Shown: positions 14,098 to 20,953 of the stretch, one piece after another
Layout of the letters: each line of letters begins with the position of its first letter
Position numbering within the stretch: position 1 is the first letter of the stretch
NCBI GenBank assembly: GCA_964427955.1
Contig: CAYRWY010000047.1
Coordinates: 1-20,953 of the forward strand
Source of the DNA: JACRBK01 sp964427955
Lineage (GTDB): Bacteria > Chloroflexota > Anaerolineae > Aggregatilineales > Aggregatilineaceae
Reading direction: 5' to 3'
DNA: 20,953 bases
Notes under the pieces: model-generated
Database searches by the model: none
What the model was told of the DNA's origin: nothing
Seen by the model: only the letters and a program-made list of their open reading frames with translations
Made by a program: the position numbers and the translations under genes

Positions 14098-15507
14098 TCC
14101 GACCGAGCCTTCCATCTGGAGCTGGATCAGCCGGTTCATTTCGATACTGTATTCCATCGGCAGCTCTTTGGTCAGCGGCTCCAAAAAGCCGTTGACGACC
14201 ATCGCGTTGGCTTCGTCCTCGTTCAAGCCCCGGCTCATCAGGTAGAAGAGTTGATCTTCCCCGATCTTGCTGACGGTGGCTTCGTGCCCGACCGTGACCG
14301 AGGGATTCTCGATCTCGATGTACGGGTACGTGTCGGACTGGCTGTGATCGTCCAGCAGCAGCGCGTCGCAGACGACCGTGCTCTTGGCGTGATCGGCGTC
14401 CTTGTGGACCTTGAGCAGGCCGCGGTAGCTGCTGCGCCCACCGTCCTTGCAGATCGACTTGCTGATGATCTGGCTGGTGGTGTTCGGCGCGGCGTGGACA
14501 GCCTTGCCGCCCGCATCCTGGATCTGCCCTTTTCCGGCGAACGCAATCGACAGGATTTCGCCGTGCGCGCCCGGTTCCATCAGGTAGACGGACGGGTACT
14601 TCATGGTGACCTTGCTGCCCAGGTTGGCATCCACCCATTCGTGCGTGCCTTCGCCGAAAATCTTGGCGCGCTGCGTCACGAGGTTGTACACGTTGTTCGA
14701 CCAGTTCTGAATGGTCGAATAGCGCGAGCGCGCGCCGCGCTTGACGACGATCTCGATCACGCCGCTGTGCAGGCTGTCGGTGGAGTAGGTGGGGGCGGTG
14801 CAGCCTTCGACGTAGTGCAGGAAGGCGCCTTCGTCCACGATGATCATGGTGCGCTCGAACTGCCCGATGCTGGCCGTGTTCAGGCGGAAATACGCTTGCA
14901 GCGGCATCTCGATCTTGACGCCCGGCGGGACGTAGATGAACGATCCGCCCGACCAGACCGCGCCGTTCAGCGCCGCGTATTTGTTGTCTTGCGCGGGGAT
15001 GACCGTGCCGAAATATTCCCGGAACAGGTCCTCGTGCTCGCGCAGGCCCGCCTCGATGCTCTTGAAGATCACGCCCTGGCGTTCGAGTTCCTGGCGAATC
15101 TGGTGATAGACCATCTCCGAGTCGTACTGCGCGCCCGCGCCCGCCAGGAATTTCTGCTCGGCTTCGGGGATGCCCAGCCGGTCGAAGGTTTTCTTGATCC
15201 CTTCGGGCACGTCGTCCCAGGATTTCGCTTCTTCATCCGCCGGTTTCACGAAGAAATAGATGTCCTCTTCGCGGAAGCCCGACAGGTCCGGTCCCCAGGT
15301 GGGGACGGGTTTGCTTTGATAGATTTCGAGCGCCTTCAGACGATAGGTGCGCATCCATTCCGGCTCGCCCTTCATCTCGCTGATCTGCCCGACGATCTCG
15401 GCATCCAGCCCCTTGCGCGCTTTGAAGACGTACTGCTCCGGGTCGCTGAACCCGTACTGCTCGTCGTAGGCTTCGCGTAAGCCCTTTAACTGTTCCGCGT
15501 CGCTCAT
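14095..15507 (-). CDS. sufB: SufB, Fe-S cluster scaffold subunit
   Basis: This is a 470-aa protein. The ATG at 15507 has GGAG 10 bases upstream; an ATG 14 codons earlier lies in repeat-derived sequence and is rejected. The N-terminal region has RLKALEIYQSKPVPTWGPDL and the SufB-specific PAEDE-like patch (KPADEEAKSW). The core has GSFIYVPPGVKIEMPLQAYF and FLHYVEGCTAPTYSTDSLH. The C-terminal region carries STVVCDALLL (Cys380, matching the essential SufB cysteine near 405 in E. coli), then GHEATVSKIGEDQLFYLMSR with His408 and Glu409. These residues support cluster formation at the SufB-SufD interface. It lies between sufC and sufD, with repeat elements at both borders. Confidence 0.97.
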   Translation of the reverse strand: MSDAEQLKGLREAYDEQYGFSDPEQYVFKARKGLDAEIVGQISEMKGEPEWMRTYRLKALEIYQSKPVPTWGPDLSGFREEDIYFFVKPADEEAKSWDDVPEGIKKTFDRLGIPEAEQKFLAGAGAQYDSEMVYHQIRQELERQGVIFKSIEAGLREHEDLFREYFGTVIPAQDNKYAALNGAVWSGGSFIYVPPGVKIEMPLQAYFRLNTASIGQFERTMIIVDEGAFLHYVEGCTAPTYSTDSLHSGVIEIVVKRGARSRYSTIQNWSNNVYNLVTQRAKIFGEGTHEWVDANLGSKVTMKYPSVYLMEPGAHGEILSIAFAGKGQIQDAGGKAVHAAPNTTSQIISKSICKDGGRSSYRGLLKVHKDADHAKSTVVCDALLLDDHSQSDTYPYIEIENPSVTVGHEATVSKIGEDQLFYLMSRGLNEDEANAMVVNGFLEPLTKELPMEYSIEMNRLIQLQMEGSVG

Positions 15508-15530
15508 CGGTGTGTGCTCCTGTGTTTTAG

Positions 15531-15648
15531 CAGTCAGTGGACAGTTCACAGTTGACAGTTTTCAGTTCACAGTTTGGAGAGCGCGGGGCACAAGCACTGA
15601 TAGCTGTTTACTGTTTACTGATCACTGTCTACTGTTAACTTTTCACTG
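15531..15648. repeat. Heptad CAGT/ACTG inverted-arm element in the sufC-sufB spacer
   Basis: The left arm (15531-15576) contains six consecutive 7-base units beginning CAGT (for example CAGTTCA, CAGTTGA). The right arm (15596-15648) contains units beginning ACTG (ACTGTTT, ACTGATC, ACTGTCT, ACTGTTA). The arms are inverted copies of one pattern around a short G-rich centre. It starts 5 bases after the sufC stop codon. Confidence 0.8.
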
Positions 15649-15652
15649 CCCG

Positions 15653-16432
15653 CTAGCTTTCGCTGCTGCCGTTGTACTTCTCGCGCAGCCAGTCATAGCC
15701 CTGTTTTTCCAGGTGCAGCGCCAGGTCCGGGCCGCCGCTCTCGACGATCTGGCCGTCCATCAGGATGTGGACGAACTGCGGCTTGATGTAGTCCAGCATC
15801 CGCTGGTAGTGGGTGATCACCAGGACGCCCAGGTCCGGGCCGTACAGCCGGTTGACGCCTTCGGAAACGATGCGCAGCGCGTCGATGTCCAGGCCGGAGT
15901 CGGTCTCGTCCATGATGGCGATCTTCGGCTGCAAGATGGCCATTTGCAGAATCTCGGCGCGCTTCTTTTCGCCGCCGGAGAAGCCATCGTTGAGATAGCG
16001 TCCGCCGAAGCTCTGGTCCATCAGCAGCATGTTCATCTTTTCGAGCATCAGCTTGCGGAAGGCCGGGATCGGGATGCCCTTGTCGGCGGGATTGTCGATT
16101 TTGCGGCGCGCGTTGATGGCGTTGCGCAAGAAGTTCGCCACCGTCACGCCGGGGATCGCCACCGGGTATTGGAACGCCATGAAGAGGCCCAGGCGGCTCC
16201 GCTCGTCGGTTTCCAGTTCCAGCAGGTCGATGCCATCGAAGATGATCTGGCCCGCCGTGATCTCGTAGGCTGGGTGTCCCATGATGGCGTTCGACAGCGT
16301 GCTTTTGCCGGAGCCGTTGGGACCCATCAGTGCGTGAATTTCGCCCTGCCGGACGACCAGGTTCACACCCTTCAGGATCGGCTTGTTGTTGATATTGACA
16401 TGCAAATTACGAATTTCGAGTGCAGCGCCCAT
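15653..16432 (-). CDS. sufC: SufC, Fe-S assembly ATPase
   Basis: This is a 259-aa ABC-type ATPase without membrane parts. Walker A is GPNGSGKST (37-45), followed by a Q-loop in FMAFQYPVAIPGV (Gln88). The signature is FSGGEKKRAE (151-160), Walker B is IAIMDETDSGLD (171-182) and the switch is His208 in VITHYQR. DETDSGLDIDAL and SGGEKKR are the SufC-specific forms. SufC dimerises on SufB-SufD and drives the conformational change that exposes the assembly site. It is the first gene of the suf run, with its own promoter and a Fur-like site upstream. A weak AAGAAG site precedes the ATG. Confidence 0.98.
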   Translation of the reverse strand: MGAALEIRNLHVNINNKPILKGVNLVVRQGEIHALMGPNGSGKSTLSNAIMGHPAYEITAGQIIFDGIDLLELETDERSRLGLFMAFQYPVAIPGVTVANFLRNAINARRKIDNPADKGIPIPAFRKLMLEKMNMLLMDQSFGGRYLNDGFSGGEKKRAEILQMAILQPKIAIMDETDSGLDIDALRIVSEGVNRLYGPDLGVLVITHYQRMLDYIKPQFVHILMDGQIVESGGPDLALHLEKQGYDWLREKYNGSSES

Positions 16433-16505
16433 CGCTTACTTCTTTACTCCTCTAGACAGGATGGCCTCTGAGTGTTTCTGATTGAGACGACTAAGTTTCG
16501 CTCAA

Positions 16506-16522
16506 TTGAGAATCTTTCGCAA
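16506..16522 (-). promoter_or_regulatory. Fur-like operator in the sufC leader
   Basis: TTGAGAATCTTTCGCAA matches 14 of 17 positions of the perfect palindrome at 12302-12318. It lies about 20-35 bases downstream of the predicted sufC transcription start. It abuts a perfect 10-bp palindrome CTCAATTGAG (16501-16510) and a repeated TTTCGC. A SufR- or IscR-type regulator is an alternative reader. Confidence 0.45.
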
Positions 16523-16546
16523 CAATGTGCAAACCAATCTGTGATG

Positions 16547-16575
16547 ATTATAACAGCGGGCCGTCGTTTGGACAA
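16547..16575 (-). promoter_or_regulatory. sufC promoter (sigma70-type)
   Basis: On the minus strand, -35 TTGTCC (16575-16570) and a perfect -10 TATAAT (16552-16547) are separated by exactly 17 bases. Transcription would start near 16540 and give a leader of roughly 108 bases before the sufC ATG. Confidence 0.75.
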
Positions 16576-16638
16576 TAAAGAAGAAAGTCATCTAATAAAT
16601 TGTTGATGGTCATGGTGGTGGTTTGCGGGGCGGTGTTT

Positions 16639-16644
16639 TATACT
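16639..16644 (+). promoter_or_regulatory. Candidate -10 for the sufT-like gene
   Basis: TATACT is preceded by T residues and lies 50 bases before the start codon. No good -35 sits at the right distance, so support is weak. Confidence 0.3.
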
Positions 16645-16694
16645 CTGGATTACCGGCTGTGGCCGGGTGGTGTAGCTATGAGGAGCCATTCGTG

Positions 16695-17009
16695 ATGTCT
16701 GAGACACCGTCGTCTGATGAGAAGAAAGACCTGGCCCTGGCCGCGCTGCGCGAGGTCGTGGACCCCGAAATTCAATTGAACGTGGTCGAGTTGGGGCTGG
16801 TCCGCAATCTGGAGATCTTTCCCGACCGGGCCCACCTGGTGATGATCATGACCACGCCGTTCTGTCCCTATGCGCCGCAACTGCTCGAAGTCTCCCGCCG
16901 CGCCGTGCAGGAAACGCTCGGCGTGCCCACTACCATCGAGGTCGGCATGGAAATGTGGGACCCGTCGATGGCCGAAGAAGGGGTCTTGAGCGATTGGGGC
17001 CTGTTCTAG
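16695..17009 (+). CDS. SufT-like DUF59/MIP18 family Fe-S assembly protein
   Basis: This is a 104-aa protein from the ATG at 16695, with ATGAGGAG as ribosome binding site; an ATG 24 codons earlier is in non-conserved sequence. The DUF59 core is clear: ALREVVDPEIQLNVVELGLV (in part DPEIQLNVVELGLV) and MTTPFCPYA with the conserved cysteine of the TxxxCP motif. The C-terminal SDWGLF end fits the family. Proteins of this group (SufT, PaaD, MIP18) help Fe-S cluster maturation and carriage. Its position divergent from sufC, sharing a 262-base regulatory spacer, supports a SUF role. The gene symbol is withheld because the SufT and PaaD-like branches cannot be separated by eye. Confidence 0.88.
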   Translation: MSETPSSDEKKDLALAALREVVDPEIQLNVVELGLVRNLEIFPDRAHLVMIMTTPFCPYAPQLLEVSRRAVQETLGVPTTIEVGMEMWDPSMAEEGVLSDWGLF

Positions 17010-17012
17010 GTC

Positions 17013-17111
17013 GGCCCTCACCCCTCTCCATTGCGCTTTTGAATGGAGAGGGGTGAGGCCGGGACAAGGCAGTGATGGTCTCATAAAACCTTAAATTGAC
17101 GCACATAGGGC
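17013..17111. repeat. Copy C of the palindromic element, with inverted outer end
   Basis: CCTCACCCCTCTCCATT (17016-17032) and its exact complement (17042-17058) form a 17-bp stem with a 9-base loop, only 6 bases after the SufT-like stop codon. GCCGGGACAAG follows. The last 22 bases (17090-17111) match, inverted, the first 22 bases of copy A at 18 positions. Confidence 0.8.
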
Positions 17112-17160
17112 TGCCGGAGACTGGACGACGTTGTCGGGGCAACCCCGCCAGGCCGCTACT

Positions 17161-18207
17161 CTACGGCACCCAGTCGATCTGCACCGAATAATCCCCGCTG
17201 CTGCCCATGTAGGACCCGTCGTGAAGCTCGATCACATAGACCGTGCTGGCGGGCAGCGTGAGCAGCAGGGTTACTTCCTGGGTGGCTTCGCCTTCGCTGG
17301 TATACAGCGAGTGCATGTAGTCCGCGCTGGAAATCGACATCCCCAGCGAGATATCCCCGCTCACGCTCGCCGTCACCCGGATCTGGTCGCCTTCTTCGCC
17401 TCGGAAGTAGTGCTGGCGGCTGTAGTTGTCGTAGTTGATCGAGCCTTCCTGGGCGACGCCATCTTGCAGCAGGTCCATCTCGGAGGGGCTGAGCGTGATC
17501 TGGTAGGGACCGCCGGTGGTGTTGGCATTCCAACTGACCGCGACCACGTAACTCTGCCCGGCGAGGGGCACGATGGGGTCCAGTGTGCTGGTGTCGAGGG
17601 CCGACTCGGTGCCGATGATGTAGCCGTTGGGGCCGTACAGTGCCAGGAAGGCATCGTAGACCGGATCGTCATCCGTGATCTTGATCCTCCAGATCTCGCT
17701 GGCCGGATCGGTCCCGGTATCGATCAGAAAATAGTCGCTGGGATGGGCGTCGTTCACCACGCCCACCAGGGGCTTGCCCGGCACCAGGGTCGGAATCGTG
17801 CGCAGGTCTTTCAGTTCCAGGGCATACGCGCCGCTGCCGCTGTAGCGCCCGGCGACAATCGTGTAACTGCCGTCCGCGGGCAGAGGGTAAGGCCCGATGC
17901 GCGAGTTGGTGCTGTCGCCGCTGTCGTCGTCGGACATGATCGTGCTGCCGTTGGCGTCCATCAGGGTCAGGTAGGTGTCCAGCAGGCTGACGCTGTCCGC
18001 GCGCAGATCGATCAGGATCAGGTCACCCGCGTGGCCGGAGAAGGTCCATTCCTGCTCAGGGTCACCTTCCGTGATCGTGCCCTGTACGGTTTCGTTGTAA
18101 GCGATTCGGGTATCGGATTGGAGCCGGGGCGCGGCGTAGACCGGCGTGAGTCCGGGGACCAGCACGACCAACACTCCGATCCAGAGCAAACGGCGGTAGA
18201 AACGCAT
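17161..18207 (-). CDS. Secreted beta-sandwich protein with PPC-like repeats
   Basis: This is a 348-aa protein from the ATG at 18207, with AAAGGAT 6 bases upstream; an earlier ATG at 18225 would precede that site. A signal peptide is evident: MRFYRR, then a hydrophobic run to about residue 22, then VYA/AP as a likely signal peptidase I site. The mature part appears to hold three PPC-like (pre-peptidase C-terminal) modules. The first is the clearest: TVQGTITEGDPEQEWTFSG, then AGDLILIDLRA and LDTYLTLMDANGSTI, then an acidic DDDSGDS stretch typical of calcium binding. Later copies show YDAFLALYGPNGYII and HYFRGEEGDQIRV. No catalytic domain is visible. A role at the cell surface, as binding or structural protein, is inferred. 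Confidence 0.8.
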   Translation of the reverse strand: MRFYRRLLWIGVLVVLVPGLTPVYAAPRLQSDTRIAYNETVQGTITEGDPEQEWTFSGHAGDLILIDLRADSVSLLDTYLTLMDANGSTIMSDDDSGDSTNSRIGPYPLPADGSYTIVAGRYSGSGAYALELKDLRTIPTLVPGKPLVGVVNDAHPSDYFLIDTGTDPASEIWRIKITDDDPVYDAFLALYGPNGYIIGTESALDTSTLDPIVPLAGQSYVVAVSWNANTTGGPYQITLSPSEMDLLQDGVAQEGSINYDNYSRQHYFRGEEGDQIRVTASVSGDISLGMSISSADYMHSLYTSEGEATQEVTLLLTLPASTVYVIELHDGSYMGSSGDYSVQIDWVP

Positions 18208-18246
18208 GGCCGTATCCTTTCGCAATCATCGAATAAGGTTACGGAG

Positions 18247-18252
18247 ATTATA
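18247..18252 (-). promoter_or_regulatory. -10 element for the PPC-like gene
   Basis: On the minus strand there is a perfect TATAAT 39 bases before the start codon. The -35 region (near GCACTG) is poor. Confidence 0.45.
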
Positions 18253-18334
18253 CTCTGGTTTGCATTCCACAGTGCGGAGGGCGGTGCTCGTTGTTTAGGT
18301 TTGTTAATGAAGCCATCAACTCACTAACAAGCCA

Positions 18335-18363
18335 TTGCTTCGTCAAGCTACTCATTTTATACT
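18335..18363 (+). promoter_or_regulatory. Promoter for the 145-aa unknown gene
   Basis: TTGCTT (18335-18340) and TATACT (18358-18363) are separated by exactly 17 bases in an AT-richer spacer, leaving a leader of about 65 bases. Confidence 0.6.
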
Positions 18364-18434
18364 ACAATTAAGAAGGTTTCTAGAAGGTTCTTGGGTGTGT
18401 GGTTCTCTCGGTCTCAGCAGTGTAAGGCAGGGGT

Positions 18435-18872
18435 ATGAGTACTCAACCTCTTCGTGTCCAGTACGGACTCTCCACCGATCTCTTCGTCAGCCGCAAGGAA
18501 AGTGACGAGTCGGTCGTGTTGGGTGGAGTCGGAGAAGGTGAGCGGCGTTGGGTGCAGGTGATGACGCAGCGCGCGGCTCAATTGCTCTGGTTCCGGCTGA
18601 CGCGCCTGCTCTATCCTGAAAAGGCCGACATCGTGACCGGGCTGGCGGCGACCGCGCCCCTCCGTTCGGCGGTCAGCACGACCATCACCACGCACATGGA
18701 TGCCGTCAAGAGCGCCGAGGCGCGTTACACCCTGGTCGGGTGGGTCCAGCGCGATACCTGGCGCGTGGACCTGATCGAACTCGACGCCCGGCGGCTGTGG
18801 GCCGCTCTCGACCTGGTCCTCTTCCCCGTCGGGTGGGAGGGTCGCGAGACCAAGTCCAAAAAACTGAACTGA
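18435..18872 (+). CDS. Hypothetical protein, 145 aa
   Basis: No family was recognised. The start codon follows an AAGGCAGGGG site and there is a good promoter upstream. The sequence is soluble, with no signal peptide or membrane segment. Visible features are a central helix-like stretch VMTQRAAQLLWFRLTRLLYP, a Thr/Ala-rich middle, and a conserved-looking end AALDLVLFPVGWEGRETKSK, which finishes in a lysine-rich tail. Coding is supported by length, GC-rich third positions and the promoter. It is separated from the large hydrolase gene downstream by 144 bases with its own promoter, so the two are probably independent. Confidence 0.7.
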   Translation: MSTQPLRVQYGLSTDLFVSRKESDESVVLGGVGEGERRWVQVMTQRAAQLLWFRLTRLLYPEKADIVTGLAATAPLRSAVSTTITTHMDAVKSAEARYTLVGWVQRDTWRVDLIELDARRLWAALDLVLFPVGWEGRETKSKKLN

Positions 18873-18940
18873 TCGCCGCGCTTTTTCAACCTCCTCCTTG
18901 ATCAAACCTGCATGGACAGACATCCGCCGGGTGGCCGTGG

Positions 18941-18969
18941 TTGTCATTTTTCCGGTTTGGGTCTACTAT
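18941..18969 (+). promoter_or_regulatory. Promoter for the TIM-barrel/M23 gene
   Basis: TTGTCA (18941-18946) and TACTAT (18964-18969) are separated by exactly 17 bases. Both hexamers are close to consensus and lie 47 bases before the start codon. Confidence 0.7.
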
Positions 18970-19016
18970 GCGGGTGGCAAGGTTGAAAATACGTTTGACG
19001 ATTGAGGAGCGGGCTT

Positions 19017-20849
19017 ATGGCAACCCCTTATGATGGCAAGGTCGCGGTCTGGCACTGGAAGGGCGACTCGATTGCCGAAGAGACGATTGAGGACCTGGTC
19101 AAAACGTTGAAGACCTGGGCGCCGGCGGTGACGCAGATCTGGGTCAAGACCAGCGACGGCACGCACTGGCAGGGCGAATACGACACGGATCGCGATCTGG
19201 CGATTGACAGCGTGGCCAGCGTGGACAAATGGGTGCGGGTTCTCGAAGCCAACGGCATGGAATTTCACGCCTGGGCGGTGGTGAAGGGTGAGAACGTCAC
19301 TGCTGAAGCCGACCGCATCATCGAAGTGTGCAACCGGCCCGGCGTGCGCTCGATGGTGTTGGACGTCGAGCCGTACACCGGGTTCTGGACGGGGGGCAAG
19401 GACGCCATCCGGCCTTTCATGACGCGCGTCCGGCGTGGGGTGGGGGGCCGCTTCCACATCGCGATGGCGGTCGATCCGCGCCCGGCCCACAAGGCGTCCA
19501 TCTTCCCTGACGAGTGGAAGCCGTTCGTCAACAGCGTGCATCTGCAATTGTACTGGGAGACCTTCCAGCGCGGCGTGACCGAAGTGCTGGACGAGGGCTT
19601 CAATACCTGGAAGTCGTTCGGACTGCCGCTGTTCCCGGTGCTGCCGGGCAGCGCCCCGCGCGCCGAGATGAATACCGGTCGCGATTACGTCATCAGCAAG
19701 CACAAGGCGGCGGGGATCAGTTGGTGGCGGCTGGGGGTGATTGGACCGGTCGAGTTCCCGGCGATCAACCATGCCATGTCGGATTCGACCGGCGGGACCA
19801 CGCCCACGCCCACCGACCAGGGCCGCTACGGCGTCGAGATCGTCGTCACGCCCGACAAGCCGCAGTACCGTGATGGGGCCTTTGGCGGCGGCGACGTGAC
19901 CAAGCTGCTCCAGTCCTTCAAGGGGACGTGGGGTTGGACGGTCAAATACAAGACGACGGCCAAGACCAGCAGCCAGGTCTGGGCGCGCTGGGACCCCCAG
20001 TTGGTCGCGAGCGGCTGGTACGAGGTCAGTGCCTTCGTCCCGGCGCGGCACGCCACCACCACGCGGGCGCGTTTCAAGCTGCACGGCGTGCTGGGCACGT
20101 CGGCGGAACTGGAAATCCCCGTGCAGCAGTCGAATTATCAAAACGTATGGGTGCCGCTGGGCGTCTTCAAGTTCGATGCTGACAACGTCCAGGCGGGTGT
20201 CGTGCTGCTCAACGACCTGACCGGCGAAGATAACAAGGAGATCGCCTTCGACGCGATCCGCTGGCGCCAGATCGTCGGCCTCACGCCGACCGAGAAATAC
20301 CTGGCGGACGGGTACGACTGCCCGGTAGGCACGGCGTCCGAGCGGGCTGGAACCAAACTCTGGCCGGGCAACTGGTTCGACGCCACCGGCTACGACCGGC
20401 TGTACCGGACCGGCACGTCGAGCCAGGCCTACCATACCGGCGCGGACCTGAACATGAACGAACCCTACTGGGATGCTGACGCCCATTCGCCGGTCTATGC
20501 GGCTGCGTCGGGCACGGTCACCTTTGCCGACCGGATCGCGGGCTGGGGCAACGTGATCATCATCCGGCACGATCCGCTGGTGTCCAGCGGCGAAGTGCTG
20601 TATGCCCGCTACGCGCACATCGAAAACATCATCGTGAAAGTGGGTGACCGGGTGGTGCGCGGCCAGCAGATCAGCAAAGTGGGCAACGCCGACGGCCTGT
20701 TTGCCTACCACCTGCATTTCGATCTGAGTCCGACCAACATTCTGGCGACGCAGCCCTGGCATTGGCCGAAGATGGATCGCACCGCGCTGCGCGCCAATTA
20801 CATCGATCCGCTGGACTTCCTGCTCAATCACCGGCCCAAGACGTCGTAG
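19017..20849 (+). CDS. Large wall-hydrolase-like protein: TIM barrel, golvesin-like domain, M23 peptidase
   Basis: This is a 610-aa protein from the ATG at 19017, preceded by GAGGAG; an ATG 5 codons earlier would swallow this site. Residues ~1-255 look like a GH25-like TIM barrel: KVAVWHWKGDS at the start, MVLDVEPYTGFW (113-124) with likely acidic Asp/Glu residues, and HLQLYWETF. A TTPTPT linker follows. Residues ~275-420 resemble a golvesin-type beta-sandwich (KGTWGWTVKY, SGWYEVSAFVPA, EIAFDAIRWR). Residues ~425-600 are an M23 peptidase: HTGADLN gives His473 and Asp477, and YHLHFD gives the HxH motif (His565, His567). M23 enzymes cut peptide bridges of peptidoglycan with zinc. No signal peptide or membrane segment is visible, which is odd for a wall enzyme. 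Confidence 0.85.
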   Translation: MATPYDGKVAVWHWKGDSIAEETIEDLVKTLKTWAPAVTQIWVKTSDGTHWQGEYDTDRDLAIDSVASVDKWVRVLEANGMEFHAWAVVKGENVTAEADRIIEVCNRPGVRSMVLDVEPYTGFWTGGKDAIRPFMTRVRRGVGGRFHIAMAVDPRPAHKASIFPDEWKPFVNSVHLQLYWETFQRGVTEVLDEGFNTWKSFGLPLFPVLPGSAPRAEMNTGRDYVISKHKAAGISWWRLGVIGPVEFPAINHAMSDSTGGTTPTPTDQGRYGVEIVVTPDKPQYRDGAFGGGDVTKLLQSFKGTWGWTVKYKTTAKTSSQVWARWDPQLVASGWYEVSAFVPARHATTTRARFKLHGVLGTSAELEIPVQQSNYQNVWVPLGVFKFDADNVQAGVVLLNDLTGEDNKEIAFDAIRWRQIVGLTPTEKYLADGYDCPVGTASERAGTKLWPGNWFDATGYDRLYRTGTSSQAYHTGADLNMNEPYWDADAHSPVYAAASGTVTFADRIAGWGNVIIIRHDPLVSSGEVLYARYAHIENIIVKVGDRVVRGQQISKVGNADGLFAYHLHFDLSPTNILATQPWHWPKMDRTALRANYIDPLDFLLNHRPKTS

Positions 20850-20854
20850 GGGCA

Positions 20855-20953
20855 GCCCAATAGGCGTCAACTTAAGCGTCTGCGCTCCGCTCAAAGAGAA
20901 AAAACGGCCTCACCCCTCACCCCTCTCCATCAGAAAACGATGGAGAGGGGCAT
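20855..20953. repeat. Copy B of the GCCCAATAGG...CCCCTCTCC palindromic element
   Basis: It starts GCCCAATAGGCGTCAA 5 bases after the M23 gene stop and follows copy A (13841) almost base for base through CTCAAAGAGAAAAAA. The hairpin 20920-20931 with 20939-20950 has a 12-bp stem and loop AGAAAAC. The element runs off the right edge. Confidence 0.8.

Noticed and set aside
15531..15648. CRISPR array suggested by regular short repeats
   Set aside because: The units are 7 bases with no unique spacers of CRISPR length, the arms are inverted to each other, and no cas genes are present.
16623..16694. Upstream ATG extending the SufT-like protein by 24 residues
   Set aside because: The added residues are not family-like, the region includes the candidate -10 and the ATGAGGAG ribosome binding site, and the internal ATG at 16695 is well placed.
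17132..17152. Small CGGGG-CAA-CCCCG hairpin downstream of the PPC-like gene
   Set aside because: A 5-bp stem with no T-tract in either direction is too weak to call a terminator.
18966..20894. Long open frame on the minus strand opposite the M23 gene
   Set aside because: It is a mirror effect of GC-rich codon use. The plus-strand frame has clear domains, promoter and ribosome binding site; the antisense protein is low-complexity Arg/Gly/His-rich.

Overview
The window is GC-rich bacterial chromosomal DNA. It most resembles a member of the Chloroflexota (Anaerolineae-like). This is inferred from gene content and protein style: a SufCBDSU cluster, a baeRF-type protein, secreted PPC-type beta-sandwich proteins and golvesin/M23 proteins. 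No rRNA or tRNA is present to test it. The scaffold contains one 100-N gap, so it looks like a draft or metagenomic assembly.

Region 1 (1-3982, minus strand) is a tightly packed four-gene run. In transcription order it holds a membrane-anchored protein with a duplicated helix-hairpin-helix module, the GTPase Era, a GNAT-Nudix fusion, and a GT39-like membrane glycosyltransferase that runs off the left edge. The glycosyltransferase frame carries two in-frame copies of a palindromic repeat. Region 2 (4163-6298, plus strand) holds a baeRF-family protein with a clear terminator, then a PfkB-family sugar kinase. A repeat built on CACAGAGGA units separates it from the next, convergent genes.

Region 3 (6443-16432, minus strand) is the core of the window. 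In transcription order it is sufC, sufB, sufD, a small nucleotidyltransferase, sufS, a two-TM protein, sufU, a Clp-N/M50 protease fusion, a Rieske protein, a frame-disrupted small membrane protein and a B3/4-domain protein. A divergent SufT-like DUF59 gene lies at 16695. sufC has a good sigma70-type promoter followed by an imperfect Fur-like palindrome. A second promoter with a perfect 17-bp Fur-like palindrome lies between sufD and the nucleotidyltransferase. The inferred arrangement is an iron- or cluster-responsive operon: the SufBCD scaffold/ATPase comes from the first promoter, and the sulfur-delivery genes (sufS, sufU) plus a proteolytic and redox tail can also be expressed from the second.

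Region 4 (17161-20849) holds a secreted PPC-like beta-sandwich protein (minus), an unrecognised 145-aa protein (plus) and a large TIM-barrel/golvesin/M23 peptidoglycan-hydrolase-like protein (plus). The two plus-strand genes each have a good sigma70-type promoter.

Several short repeat families fill the spacers: (i) a palindromic CCCCTCTCCAT element, some copies with an outer end starting GCCCAATAGGCGTCAA; (ii) heptad CAGT/ACTG inverted-arm elements directly after the sufC and sufB stop codons; (iii) the CACAGAGGA element. The 100-N gap in sufS is flanked by identical 55-bp ends and is almost certainly an unclosed assembly overlap. Collapsing it restores an intact 415-aa SufS.
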